Assembly: GCA_030655315.1 (NCBI GenBank)
Contig: JAURVT010000043.1
Span: 62,001 to 126,000 of the forward strand
Length of the DNA stretch: 64,000 nucleotides
Source: Nocardioidaceae bacterium
Lineage (GTDB): Bacteria; Actinomycetota; Actinomycetes; Propionibacteriales; Nocardioidaceae
Direction of reading: 5' to 3'
In this document: positions 50,161 to 59,797 of the stretch, in pieces
Position numbering within the stretch: the stretch's first letter is position 1
Layout of the letters: every line of letters begins with the position of its first letter
Position numbers and translations under genes: made by a program
The notes under the pieces: model-generated
Told to the model about the DNA's origin: nothing
The model's database searches: none
Seen by the model: only the letters and a program-made list of their open reading frames with translations

Positions 50161-50727
50161 ATGACCGACCGGTGCGACCTCGAGTCCGTCGAGACCGCTC
50201 GTCTGAGACTCCGCCGCCGCCGCGTGAGCGACGCCCGGGTCCTCCACGAGCTCTGGACCGAGCGGGACCCGCGCGTTCCCGCACACCGTCGGATCGACGC
50301 TGACGGGCGACCGACGGAGGCCGACCTGGCCGCCCGGATCCTCGAGGACGACGGCTCACGCCCCGGGCTGCTGACCGTCGAGCGCCGGGACGACGGCGAG
50401 GTCGTCGGGTGCTGCGGGCTGGTGCGGACCGGCGTCGCCACGCCTCGTGAGCCCGCGCTGGCCTTCGAGCTCCTGCGTCGCGCGCAGGGTCGCGGTCTCG
50501 CGACGGAGGCGGGCGAGGCGGTGGTGGACCTGGCCGGAGCGGCCGGGCACGACCGGCTGTGGGCCACGGTCTGGGACTGGAACCGTCCGTCACGCCGCGT
50601 GCTCGAGAAGCTCGGCTTCACGGAGTCGAGGTCCGAGATCGGCGTGGCCGGCGCCCGGACGCTGGTGATGGTGCGCGCGCTGAGTCCTCGGGGGCCGGCC
50701 CGTCAGGACGGCCCGCCGAGCCGGTGA
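50161..50727 (+). CDS. GNAT acetyltransferase (RimJ/RimL-like)
   Basis: A 188-aa N-acetyltransferase: ETARLRLRRRRVSDARVLHELW at the N-terminus, GEVVGCCGLVRTG strand, ALAFELLRRAQGRGLATEAGEAVVDLA carrying the acetyl-CoA loop (RGLATEA, about residues 113-119), and TVWDWNRPSRRVLEKLGF. Pattern of the ribosomal-protein-alanine acetyltransferase-like group; the substrate is unknown. Convergent with, and overlapping by 25 bp, the next gene. Confidence 0.85.
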   Translation: MTDRCDLESVETARLRLRRRRVSDARVLHELWTERDPRVPAHRRIDADGRPTEADLAARILEDDGSRPGLLTVERRDDGEVVGCCGLVRTGVATPREPALAFELLRRAQGRGLATEAGEAVVDLAGAAGHDRLWATVWDWNRPSRRVLEKLGFTESRSEIGVAGARTLVMVRALSPRGPARQDGPPSR

Positions 50728-51296
50728 CGCACCACCCGTCGGCGCAGGGTGGGGGAGGCCACCAGCTCGTAGCCGGCCTCGAGGAACACCTGCAGCAGCC
50801 CGACGGAGGCCTCGTCCCAGATCACGGTCTTGCCCGGTGGTGGCTCCGTGGGGTACCCCTCGAGCACGCGGGCGCCGATGTTCCGACCGTGCTCGACCGT
50901 GGCGGCGGCCAGCTCGTACATCAGCCCCTGCTTGCGGAACCCCTTGCGCACCACGAAGCAGGTGACCGAGCAGACGCCGGCGAGCTCGGGGTCCATCCGC
51001 ATCCACGACTTCTGCCGGGCCCACACGCGGGGGTAGTGGTCGCGCGGCTCGACCGCGACCCAGCCGACCGGCTCGCCGTCGAGGTAGCCGATGAGGCCCG
51101 ACGTGGGTCCGTCGGTGCCGCACCCGACCTGCTCGAGCAGGGCGGCGTCCCGCTCGGACTGGGTGGTGTCGCGCCAGATCCAGCCCGGCACCTTCAGGGC
51201 CTGGCAGCGGCACTTCCGTGCGCCGCCGGTGTCGAGCACCGTCTCGACGTCCTCGGTCGTGGCCTCGTTGGCCGGTCGCCACGTGAACTGGGTCAC
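50703..51296 (-). CDS. GNAT acetyltransferase
   Basis: A 197-aa protein with an N-terminal segment specific to a subgroup of actinobacterial GNATs (ARKCRCQALKVPGWIWRDT, residues about 26-44) and a GNAT core: GEPVGWVAVEPRDHYPRV, CSVTCFVVRKGFRKQGLMYELAAATVEHGRN (acetyl-CoA loop RKGFRKQGL, about 116-124) and a C-terminal GLLQVFLEAGYELV. Substrate unknown. The GTG start has TAGGGT 5 bases upstream, suggesting a leaderless transcript. Confidence 0.85.
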   Translation of the reverse strand: MTQFTWRPANEATTEDVETVLDTGGARKCRCQALKVPGWIWRDTTQSERDAALLEQVGCGTDGPTSGLIGYLDGEPVGWVAVEPRDHYPRVWARQKSWMRMDPELAGVCSVTCFVVRKGFRKQGLMYELAAATVEHGRNIGARVLEGYPTEPPPGKTVIWDEASVGLLQVFLEAGYELVASPTLRRRVVRHRLGGPS

Positions 51297-51335
51297 ACCG
51301 CACCCTAAGCCCGCACCGACTCCCGCGCGAGGGAC

Positions 51336-51800
51336 CTACCGGGCGAGGTGGGCGCCGGTCCAGGACTCGCCGCCGCTCACGTCGGCCACGACGTCCAGCC
51401 AGTCGGGCACCGGAGCGGGTGGACGGTCCCCGTCGTCGATCTCGGCGACGAGGGTCCCGTCCTCGTGCTCGTCGATGGCCACGAGGAGCCCGTCCCGGCG
51501 GACCAGGTGCCTGGTCTTGTGCAGCGACCGTGCGGGCAGCGCCGCGAGGGCCGCCCACTCGGCGTCGTCCAGGTAGAGGTTGGTGCACGCCACCTCGCCG
51601 GGCCCCGTCCCCAGCCGGATCTTCTGCCCCAGCTTGCGGGTGACCGATCCGTCGTCCGCCGTGACCTCGCGGAGCCGCAGCCGCGTTCCCGTCAGGTAGC
51701 GGTCGTGGACCTGCTGGGTGCTGCTCACGCCCGCGGGCAGGCGGGCCACGACGAACCGCCGCTCCCGCTCGACGACCGCGTACTTCAGGGACACCGACAC
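51336..51800 (-). CDS. CYTH-domain phosphohydrolase-like protein
   Basis: A 154-aa CYTH (triphosphate tunnel) domain protein. The N-terminal signature is VERERRF, an ExExR form of the family's ExExK. RLRLREVTADDGSVTRKLGQK supplies basic tunnel residues and VAIDEHEDGTLVAEID the acidic metal-binding strand. Relatives hydrolyse inorganic triphosphate or thiamine triphosphate or act as class IV adenylyl cyclases; this one cannot be placed. GTG start with a leaderless TAGGGT. Confidence 0.85.
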   Translation of the reverse strand: MSVSLKYAVVERERRFVVARLPAGVSSTQQVHDRYLTGTRLRLREVTADDGSVTRKLGQKIRLGTGPGEVACTNLYLDDAEWAALAALPARSLHKTRHLVRRDGLLVAIDEHEDGTLVAEIDDGDRPPAPVPDWLDVVADVSGGESWTGAHLAR

Positions 51801-51806
51801 CCCTCG

Positions 51807-51812
51807 ACCCTA
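51807..51812 (-). promoter_or_regulatory. Leaderless -10 hexamer (TAGGGT)
   Basis: On the minus strand TAGGGT ends 6 bases before the GTG of the CYTH gene, with no ribosome site. Confidence 0.45.
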
Positions 51813-51826
51813 GGTGGCGGCGGTCG

Positions 51827-52555
51827 TCAGTGTGGCGACCCGAGGGCGTCGAGGTCGCGCACGGCGTAGCGGTGGTGCTCCCACTCCTCCTCGAGGATCG
51901 TCCCGAGGCACTGCCCGACGGTCTCGGCGAAGGCCGGGTCGTGGGGGTTCGGTCGTTCCTCGGCCAGCACCTCCTCGGTGACGTCGCAGAGGTAGTCACG
52001 GACCATCGCGACGCGCTCGGCGCGGGCGGACAGGACCTGCGCGTAGGTCGGGGTGGCGGTGGAGAACACCGACATGTCCTCGCCGTCCTCGGCCATGCTG
52101 TGGTCGGCCAGGCCCAGCGGGTGGAACGGCCGCTCGAGCCGCAGCACCCCGCGTCCCAGCCACATGTCGGTGGCCATCACCAGGTGGCGCAGCGTCTGCG
52201 CGAACGACCACTCGCCCGCGACCCGGGCGTCGACGGTCCCGGCCGGCATCGCCTCGACGCGATCGAGCGTCCCCACCCACGTCCGCTCCAGCGCCGCCCA
52301 GGCCCGACGTAGGCCCTGCGGGGTGGTGGAGCCGCGCAGCTCGCGCCCGGGGAACCGGCGGTCGAGCTCGGCGTCGACGAACGCGACGACGTCGACGCCG
52401 TTGACGGTGAGGCCACCGGCCTCGACCAGCCACGGCGCCTCGATGTCCATGCCCTGGACCAGCACGCCTCGCATCACCGCGCCGGACAGGTCGGACTCGA
52501 CGAAGCGGGCGCCGCGAAGGTCCCGCCCCCTGAACTCCCTCGGGTCGCCGTCCAT
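51827..52555 (-). CDS. Pentapeptide-repeat/DinB-superfamily protein
   Basis: A 242-aa protein with two parts: an N-terminal stretch FRGRDLRGARFVESDLSGAVMRGVLVQGMDI (residues about 8-38) in pentapeptide-repeat style, and a DinB-like helical bundle (about 75-235) with SFAQTLRHLVMATDMW and EEEWEHHRYAVRDLDAL. Histidines in RHL and EHH could form the DinB metal site used by mycothiol-dependent S-transferases, which suits a mycothiol-making host; that function is inference. Confidence 0.82.
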   Translation of the reverse strand: MDGDPREFRGRDLRGARFVESDLSGAVMRGVLVQGMDIEAPWLVEAGGLTVNGVDVVAFVDAELDRRFPGRELRGSTTPQGLRRAWAALERTWVGTLDRVEAMPAGTVDARVAGEWSFAQTLRHLVMATDMWLGRGVLRLERPFHPLGLADHSMAEDGEDMSVFSTATPTYAQVLSARAERVAMVRDYLCDVTEEVLAEERPNPHDPAFAETVGQCLGTILEEEWEHHRYAVRDLDALGSPH

Positions 52556-52742
52556 GCGGCAGCGTAGATCCTTCCACCGACCTCGGGTCGGGGTCTCGGC
52601 CTCGTGGGCCCACCCGCTGGGGAGCGGGCGAGCCGGGACGCGACCGGGGCTCACGTTCTTGCGCGTGCCCGTCTCGTCGCGATCCCCTCGACGACGGAGC
52701 CGAGGGCCCCCGTGACTGGTCCGTCGTGTGCCTCCTTGCTCA

Positions 52743-52793
52743 GCCGTGATCGGCTCGGCACAGGTCGGACCTCGGGCGTCGTTCCCGGTCACC
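52743..52793. repeat. Copy B of a 51-bp spaced repeat
   Basis: Partner of copy A at 48950-49000, with matching 24-base (52770-52793) and 11-base end blocks at identical spacing. It contains the stop codon of the DUF2231 gene and a small hairpin AGCCG-TGAT-CGGCT (52742-52755). Confidence 0.4.
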
Positions 52794-53241
52794 TGGCCGC
52801 GGCGGGGGTGTCGCCCCAGGCGGCGCGGGCGCCGGAGTCGCCGACCCGGTAGACCTGGACGCCGGCGGCGACCGAGGCCAGGACGGCGAGGACGGCGACG
52901 CCGGTGGTGATGGCCTTGCGTGCGATACCGGCGCGGTCGAGCAGGAGCAGGACGACCAGGAGGACGACCATCGGGAGCGCGAACCAGAGCAGCTGGTCGC
53001 CGAGCTCGGCGTGCTTGCCGGGGTCGCCGACGCGCTTCTCCAGGGCCTCGCCGCTGGAGGTGGCGACGGGGATGAGGGCGGTGCCGACGACGCCGAGTGC
53101 CGCGACGACCCAGCCGTAGGTCTGGCGCCAGGCGGGGCGCAGCGCGACCAGCACGGCCCCGATGATCGTCAGGGGGAGCAGCACGACGACGGCGTGCACC
53201 ACCAGGGGGTGCAGGGGCAGGCCGTTGAACGAGTCGAACAC
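52789..53241 (-). CDS. DUF2231 membrane protein
   Basis: A 150-aa integral membrane protein of the DUF2231 family: FDSFNGLPLHPLVVHAVVVLLPLTIIGAVLVAL, where HPLVVHAVV is the conserved core of helix 1, then three more helices (about residues 40-60, 85-105 and 115-135). Function unknown; homologues sit near redox or copper genes. AAGGAGA directly before the GTG at 53241 fixes the start. Divergent from the two-component operon. Confidence 0.85.
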   Translation of the reverse strand: MFDSFNGLPLHPLVVHAVVVLLPLTIIGAVLVALRPAWRQTYGWVVAALGVVGTALIPVATSSGEALEKRVGDPGKHAELGDQLLWFALPMVVLLVVLLLLDRAGIARKAITTGVAVLAVLASVAAGVQVYRVGDSGARAAWGDTPAAAR

Positions 53242-53371
53242 GAGGTCTCCTTCGGGCAGGACCGTCCACGGTGGAGAGCCCCGGACCCAGCCTCGGCGTC
53301 CCACCGTTAAGAGAGCGTCATGCCCGCATCAAGTCCACGGCGCGCGGCCGGGAGCGCGACGGTTGCCGGGC

Positions 53372-53377
53372 TAGCCT
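53372..53377 (+). promoter_or_regulatory. Leaderless -10 hexamer (TAGCCT)
   Basis: TAGCCT ends 6 bases before the response-regulator ATG; there is no ribosome binding site. Confidence 0.45.
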
Positions 53378-53383
53378 GCGGCC

Positions 53384-54069
53384 ATGGTGCACGTGCTGCT
53401 GGTGGAGGACGACGACGCGATCCGCCACGGCCTCACCCGCGCGCTCGGCGAGGGCGGTGACTCGGTCACCGCGGTCCGGACCGGGGCCGAGGGGATCTCC
53501 GCCGCGGTCGACCAGCGTCCGGACGTGGTCGTGCTCGACCTCGGTCTGCCCGACCTCGACGGTGCGGACGTCCTGACGATGCTGCGGGCGGTGAGCGAGG
53601 TGCCCGTCATCGTCGCCACGGCGCGCGACGACGAGCGTGACGTGGTGCGGCTGCTCGACGCGGGCGCCGACGACTACGTGATCAAGCCGTACTCGGCGGC
53701 CCAGGTGCGGGCCCGCATCCGTGCGGTGCTGCGCCGCAGCGCACCGGGGACGCCCGAGACGGCCGTGGTCGTGGGCGGCCTGCGCATCGACCCGGCCTCG
53801 CGCTCGGCCAGTCTCGACGGGGCCGACGTGCACCTCACGCGCAAGGAGTTCGACCTGCTCCTCGTCCTCGCCCGCCACGCCGGCTCGGTAGTGACCCGGC
53901 GGAGCCTGCTGGCCGAGGTCTGGCAGCTGCCGTGGGGCGGCGCGGACCGCACGGTCGACGTCCACCTGTCGTGGCTGCGTCGCAAGCTGGGGGAGACCGC
54001 CGCCGTGCCGCGCTACCTGCACAGCGTGCGCGGGGTCGGCGTGAAGCTCGTCGCCCCCGACGACCTCCC

Positions 54070-54073
<4 letters not shown>
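53384..54073 (+). CDS. OmpR-family response regulator
   Basis: A 229-aa regulator: receiver domain (LLVEDDDAIRHGL; phospho-acceptor Asp52 in VVLDLGLPD; Lys in DDYVIKPY) and a winged-helix output domain (LTRKEFDLLLVLARHAGSVVTRRSLLAEVW...RTVDVHLSWLRRKLGE...VRGVGVKL, residues about 145-225). It forms an operon with the overlapping kinase gene. The regulon is unknown; the divergent DUF2231 gene is a plausible target. Confidence 0.93.
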
Positions 54074-55470
<1,397 letters not shown>

Positions 55471-55855
55471 CCGCGCTGAGTGGCTGCCGATGGTCCGGGC
55501 GCGTGCTCGCGTCGTGGACGAGGCACCGGACGTCAGCAGCTCCCACCGGTCCGGCGTGGCCGCACCGGTCCCACCGCCCGGGGTTCGACCACGGGCTCCC
55601 GGGCCGGCGTCCGGGCGGGCGGGGCGCGACCCCTGCCCCTGCCCCCGGCATCGTGCGCCGTCGCCCCGACGGCCGCCGGTGGACCCGTGCACCCCGAGGC
55701 CGACGCGGGACCGTCGGTGTGGTCCACGTGCCAGGGGGTCTTCCGGGGGTGGGGGACTGCCCGGGAACGACGAGATCCCACCGTCGGGCTCGTGAGCCTG
55801 ACGATGGGACTGGTGCTGCGATCACCCCGTAGGTGGGGTGCAACCCACGGGATCG
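55471..55855. other. Gene-free stretch before tRNA-Leu
   Basis: About 385 bases without a convincing gene in either strand; the open frames are GC-driven shadows. It holds a small hairpin (CACCCC at 55823-55828 with GGGGTG at 55835-55840), 16-33 bases beyond the tRNA 3' end on the minus strand, a possible tRNA terminator. Nothing else recognised. Confidence 0.5.
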
Positions 55856-55940
55856 TGTCCGAGGGGGGACTTGAACCCCCATGCCCTATACGGGCACTAG
55901 CACCTCAAGCTAGCGCGTCTACCTATTCCGCCACCCGGAC
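55856..55940 (-). tRNA. tRNA-Leu (anticodon GAG)
   Basis: An 85-base class II tRNA. The acceptor stem GTCCGGG pairs with CTCGGAC (one G-U), the discriminator base is A as expected for leucine, the anticodon stem CTAGC/GCTAG encloses TTGAGGT with anticodon GAG, a long variable arm follows (GTGCCCGTATAGGGCAT), and the T-arm has GGTTCAAGTC. The 3' CCA is not encoded. It reads codon CUC. Confidence 0.95.
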
Positions 55941-56015
55941 GTGAGGGACGCAGCGCGTCCCTCGGTGCGGTCAGAACACTAGCAAACACCGTCAGGCACT
56001 CTCACATCGGTCGGG

Positions 56016-56021
56016 CAGGAT
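56016..56021 (+). promoter_or_regulatory. Leaderless -10 hexamer (CAGGAT)
   Basis: CAGGAT lies 7 bases before the ATG at 56029 of the M20 gene, which has no ribosome site; this favours 56029 over the in-frame ATG at 56020. Confidence 0.35.
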
Positions 56022-56028
56022 GGGGTGC

Positions 56029-57345
56029 ATGACGGACGCACAGCAGACGCCCTCCTACGACCCCACGGCCGAGGTCGTCCGGATCTGCCAGGAGCTGATC
56101 CGGATCGACACCCAGAACTTCGGCGACGGCTCGGGCCCGGGGGAGCGCAAGGCCGCGGAGTACGTCGCGGCGAGCCTGGACGAGGTGGGCATCGAGTCGA
56201 CGCTCGTCGAGTCGGCGCCCGGTCGGGCCAGCGTCGTCGCCCGGTGGGGAGACCACTCCGGCGACGAGCCGCCGCTGCTGCTGCACGGCCACCTCGACGT
56301 CGTGCCGGCGCAGGCGGCCGACTGGTCGCAGGACCCGTTCGGCGGCGAGCTGGTCGATGGGTACCTGTACGGACGCGGTGCGGTCGACATGAAGGACTTC
56401 GACGCGATGGTGCTGTCGGTCGTCCGGGCGCGCCAGCGCGCCGGGGTGCCGCCGCGGCGTCCCGTCGTGCTCGCCTTCACCGCCGACGAGGAGGCCGGCA
56501 GCACCTACGGCGCGCACCACCTGGTGGACGAGCACCCCGACCTGTTCGAGGGCGTCACCGAGGCCGTCGGCGAGGTGGGCGGCTACTCGGTCGAGGTGGG
56601 CGGCAAGCGGCTGTACCTGGTGGAGTCCGGCGAGAAGGGCATCTCCTGGATGCGGCTCACCGTCGACGGCACGGCCGGTCACGGCTCGATGCGCCACCCC
56701 GACAACGCCGTGGTCGCCCTGGCCGAGGCCGTCGCCCGCCTGGGCCGCCACGAGTGGCCCGACGAGCCCGGCCCGTCCATGCAGCTGCTGCTCGACAAGG
56801 TCGCGGAGTTGTCGGGCATCGACCGTCAGCACACGTCGGCCCTGATGGAGCAGTTCGGCCCGGCCGCGCGGATGGTGGGCGCCGGCATGCGCAACACCAC
56901 CAACCCGACGATGCTGTCGGCCGGCTACAAGGTCAACGTGGTGCCCGGCACGGCCCAGGCCCACGTCGACGGGCGCTACCTGCCGGGACACCAGGACAGC
57001 TTCATGGCCGCGGTCCAGGACGTCCTCGGCGACCGCGTACGCGCCGAGCCCGAGACCTTCCAGCCGGCGCTCGAGATCGGCTTCGAGGGCGACCTCGTGG
57101 ACGCGATGACGATGGCGCTGCACACCCAGGACCCCGAGGCCCACATCGCGCCGTACCTGATGTCGGGCGGCACCGATGCCAAGGCCTGGGACCGCCTCGG
57201 CATCCGCTCCTACGGGTTCACGCCCCTGCGCCTTCCCGCCGACCTCGACTTCACCGCGCTCTTCCACGGCATCGACGAGCGCGTCCCCACCGACGCCCTC
57301 GAGTTCGGCTGCAAGGTCCTCGACTCCCTCGTCGACCTCGCCTGA
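56029..57345 (+). CDS. M20/M25/M40 family metallopeptidase
   Basis: A 438-aa dinuclear zinc hydrolase (ArgE/DapE/carboxypeptidase G2 group). Metal-site motifs: LLLHGHLDVVPA (first His-x-Asp, about residues 84-95), GRGAVDMKDFDA (Asp), TADEEAGSTYGA (Glu pair, about 153-164), and a late GGTDAKAWDRLGI region. A dimerisation domain with GTAGHGSMRHPDNAV sits in the middle. It cleaves an N-acyl amino acid or small peptide; the substrate is not determined. Confidence 0.9.
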   Translation: MTDAQQTPSYDPTAEVVRICQELIRIDTQNFGDGSGPGERKAAEYVAASLDEVGIESTLVESAPGRASVVARWGDHSGDEPPLLLHGHLDVVPAQAADWSQDPFGGELVDGYLYGRGAVDMKDFDAMVLSVVRARQRAGVPPRRPVVLAFTADEEAGSTYGAHHLVDEHPDLFEGVTEAVGEVGGYSVEVGGKRLYLVESGEKGISWMRLTVDGTAGHGSMRHPDNAVVALAEAVARLGRHEWPDEPGPSMQLLLDKVAELSGIDRQHTSALMEQFGPAARMVGAGMRNTTNPTMLSAGYKVNVVPGTAQAHVDGRYLPGHQDSFMAAVQDVLGDRVRAEPETFQPALEIGFEGDLVDAMTMALHTQDPEAHIAPYLMSGGTDAKAWDRLGIRSYGFTPLRLPADLDFTALFHGIDERVPTDALEFGCKVLDSLVDLA

Positions 57346-57454
57346 CGGGCCCAGGCATCCCGGCGGGCTGCGTTGCTCGCTGCTCGAGGAGCAAGGTCGG
57401 CTCGTCGTCGCAGCGGCGCCTTGCCCGCCGGGCGCCTGGACCCGTCAGCTGGTC

Positions 57455-57637
57455 TCAGAGGGTCCTGCGCATCCGGATGATCTTGCGACGCAGGACGACG
57501 CGGCGGGTGCCGTCGGGGAAGAGGCGGAGCCTGTCCAGCTCCCAGCCCTGGTACTCCGCGGCGTCGGTCAGCAGGCGACGCACCGCCGAGCGGGAGTGCG
57601 TGCGGGAGAGGGAGAAGCGCTGGAACTCGTACTCCAC
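57455..57637 (-). CDS. DUF5703 family protein
   Basis: A 60-aa basic protein: MEYEFQRFSLSRTHSRSAVRRLLTDAAEYQGWELDRLRLFPDGTRRVVLRRKIIR. It matches the small actinobacterial DUF5703 proteins in length and in the YQGWELDR...DGTRRVVLRRKIIR pattern. Function unknown; it typically sits, as here, close to the M20 peptidase and aldo/keto reductase genes. GAAGGGATCACC precedes the ATG. Confidence 0.85.
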   Translation of the reverse strand: MEYEFQRFSLSRTHSRSAVRRLLTDAAEYQGWELDRLRLFPDGTRRVVLRRKIIRMRRTL

Positions 57638-57700
57638 GGTGATCCCTTCTCGATGTCCGACGACCCATCATGCCGAACGGGTCCTGACCGCACCTACCGG

Positions 57701-58651
57701 TCAGCCGCCTGCCGAGACGTCGTCGAGCGCGCGGACGATCTCGGCCGGCAGCTCGACCTTCTCCACCGACAGGCACGCGCGCAGCTGGTCGGCCGTCCGG
57801 GCGCCCAGCAGGACCGACGTGACGCCGGGCCGGTCGCGCACCCAGGCGAGGGCGACCTCGACGGGGCTGAGGCCCAGACCGTCGGCCGCCCGCACCACCG
57901 CCTCGGTGACGCGGGCCCCGTGGTCGTCGAGGTAGGGGTCGACGAAGGAGGCCATGTCGTCGGACGCGGCCCGCGAGTCCGACGGGATGCCGTGGCGGTA
58001 CTTGCCGGTCAGCACCCCCCGTCCGAGCGGGGACCACGCGAGCACGCCGACGCCCAGCGCCTCGGCGGCCGGGACGACCTCGTGCTCGACGTCGCGGTTG
58101 AGCAGCGAGTACTCGACCTGGGTGGACACGATCGCGGCCCGTCCGGCGGCGCTGGTCTGCCAGGCGTGCGCGAGGGCCGTCTGCCAGCCCGCGTAGTTGG
58201 ACACGCCGACGTAGCGGACGCGCCCGGAGGTCACGGCGACGTCGAGCGCCGAGAGCGTCTCGTCGAGCGGGACGTCGGGGCTCCAGCGGTGCACCTGCCA
58301 CAGGTCGAGGTGGTCGGTGCCGAGCCGGCGCAGCGAGTCGTCGAGGCGCGCCAGCATCGAGCGGCGCGAGGTGTCGGCGACCTTGCCGCGGGAGGTGACC
58401 TTGAGGCCCGCCTTGGAGGCGATGACCACCTCCTCGCGCCGCACGACGGTGCCGAGCATCCGGCCGAGCAGCTCCTCGGACGCGCCGCCCGCGTAGGTGG
58501 GCGCGGTGTCGAGCAGGTAGCCGCCCGCGTCGAGATAGGCGCGCAGGACGTCGGGGGCCTCGTGCTCGTCGGTGGTGCGACCCCACGACCACGTGCCCAG
58601 GCCGAGACGGGGGACCTGCAGCCCCGACCGTCCGACGTAGCGCTCTCGCAT
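57701..58651 (-). CDS. Aldo/keto reductase
   Basis: A 316-aa NADPH-dependent (alpha/beta)8 oxidoreductase: GLGTWSWG (residues about 17-24), LLDTAPTYAGGASEELLG (catalytic Asp and Tyr, about 46-63), ASKAGLK (Lys, about 78-84), LWQVHRWSP (His), GVSNYAGW and WSPLGRGVLTGKY. Conserved tetrad intact. Substrate unknown. On the minus strand TAGCCT lies 7 bases before the ATG, a leaderless start. Divergent from the LLM gene. Confidence 0.92.
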   Translation of the reverse strand: MRERYVGRSGLQVPRLGLGTWSWGRTTDEHEAPDVLRAYLDAGGYLLDTAPTYAGGASEELLGRMLGTVVRREEVVIASKAGLKVTSRGKVADTSRRSMLARLDDSLRRLGTDHLDLWQVHRWSPDVPLDETLSALDVAVTSGRVRYVGVSNYAGWQTALAHAWQTSAAGRAAIVSTQVEYSLLNRDVEHEVVPAAEALGVGVLAWSPLGRGVLTGKYRHGIPSDSRAASDDMASFVDPYLDDHGARVTEAVVRAADGLGLSPVEVALAWVRDRPGVTSVLLGARTADQLRACLSVEKVELPAEIVRALDDVSAGG

Positions 58652-58658
58652 GCGCTGA

Positions 58659-58664
58659 AGGCTA
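58659..58664 (-). promoter_or_regulatory. Leaderless -10 hexamer (TAGCCT)
   Basis: Minus-strand TAGCCT ends 7 bases before the aldo/keto reductase ATG; no ribosome site. Confidence 0.45.
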
Positions 58665-58746
58665 GTGCCCGCGGTGTCCCTGCCGAGGGTTAGGCTCGCC
58701 GACGCCGTGGGGAATCACACGGCGGTCATGCCGAGAGGAGCGCACC

Positions 58747-59796
58747 GTGCGCCTGGGACTGAACGTGGGCTACGTCGCCGGCCCCGACGTCGCCGAGAGG
58801 GTCGAGACCGCCGTCCTGGCCGACGAGCTGGGCTACGACGTCGTCTGGGCGGCCGAGGCCTACGGCTCCGACGCCCCGACGCTGCTGTCCTGGATCGGCG
58901 CGCGCACGTCGCGCATCGACCTCGGCAGCGCCATCATGCAGATCCCGGCCCGCACGCCGGCGATGACGGCGATGACCGCGGCCACCCTCGACCGCCTGTC
59001 CGAGGGGCGCTTCCGCCTCGGGCTCGGCGTCTCGGGACCGCAGGTCTCCGAGGGCTGGCACGGCGTCCGGTTCGAGAAGCCGCTCGCCCGCACCCGCGAG
59101 TACGTCGAGATCGTCCGGGCGGCGCTGGCTCGCGAGACCGTCCGCCACGAGGGCGAGTTCTTCACGCTGCCGCTGCCCGACGGGCCCGGCAAGGCGCTCA
59201 AGCTGATGCTCCACCCGCAGCGGGCCGACCTCCCCGTCTACCTGGCGTCCGTCGGCCCCAAGAACCTCGAGCTCACCGGCGAGATCGCCGACGGGTGGCT
59301 GGCCATCTTCTTCGCCCCCGAGCACGCCTCGGTCTCGCTGGACCCGCTCGACGCCGGTCTGGCACGCGCCGGACGCGGACGCGACGGGTTCGACGTCGTC
59401 GCCACCGTGCCGGTCGTGGTCGGCGACGACCTCGAGACGTGCGCCGCGCCGCTGCGTCCCTACACCGCCCTGTACGTCGGCGGGATGGGCAGCCGGAAGC
59501 AGAACTTCTACAACGCGCTGGCCCGCCGGATGGGGTTCGACGACGCCGCGCAGGAGGTCCAGGACCTCTACCTCGACCACCAGCCGCGCGAGGCGGCGGC
59601 CGCCGTCCCGTTCGAGCTGATCGACCAGACCGCCCTGATCGGGCCCAGGGAGCGGATCGCCGAGCGGCTGCACGCCTACGCCGAGGCGGGCGCCACCACG
59701 ATCGCGGTCTCCACGTTCGGCGAGACCCACGACGAGCGCGCCGCCGTGCTCCGGACGATGGCCGACGCGCTCGACGCGTCCGGCCTGGGGGAGTGA
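58747..59796 (+). CDS. LLM class F420-dependent oxidoreductase
   Basis: A 349-aa F420-type luciferase-like enzyme: RLGLNVGYVAGPDVAERVETAVLADELGYDVVWAAEAYGSDAPTLLSWIGARTSRIDLGSAIMQIPARTPAMTAMTAATLD, and GRFRLGLGVSGPQVSEGWHG (about residues 95-114), both typical of F420-dependent actinobacterial members. GAGAGGAG precedes the GTG. It lies 1 base from uppP, as in other actinobacterial genomes, but the substrate is unknown. Confidence 0.92.
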   Translation: MRLGLNVGYVAGPDVAERVETAVLADELGYDVVWAAEAYGSDAPTLLSWIGARTSRIDLGSAIMQIPARTPAMTAMTAATLDRLSEGRFRLGLGVSGPQVSEGWHGVRFEKPLARTREYVEIVRAALARETVRHEGEFFTLPLPDGPGKALKLMLHPQRADLPVYLASVGPKNLELTGEIADGWLAIFFAPEHASVSLDPLDAGLARAGRGRDGFDVVATVPVVVGDDLETCAAPLRPYTALYVGGMGSRKQNFYNALARRMGFDDAAQEVQDLYLDHQPREAAAAVPFELIDQTALIGPRERIAERLHAYAEAGATTIAVSTFGETHDERAAVLRTMADALDASGLGE

Positions 59797-59797
59797 C

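Noticed and set aside
53290-53335. TTAAGA and CGTCA-like half-sites before the response regulator
   Set aside because: They could be an autoregulatory OmpR-type site, but the two halves are too dissimilar to call a direct repeat.
55471-55855. Several open frames before tRNA-Leu
   Set aside because: They overlap one another on both strands, have proline/arginine-rich composition and no recognisable motif or ribosome site.
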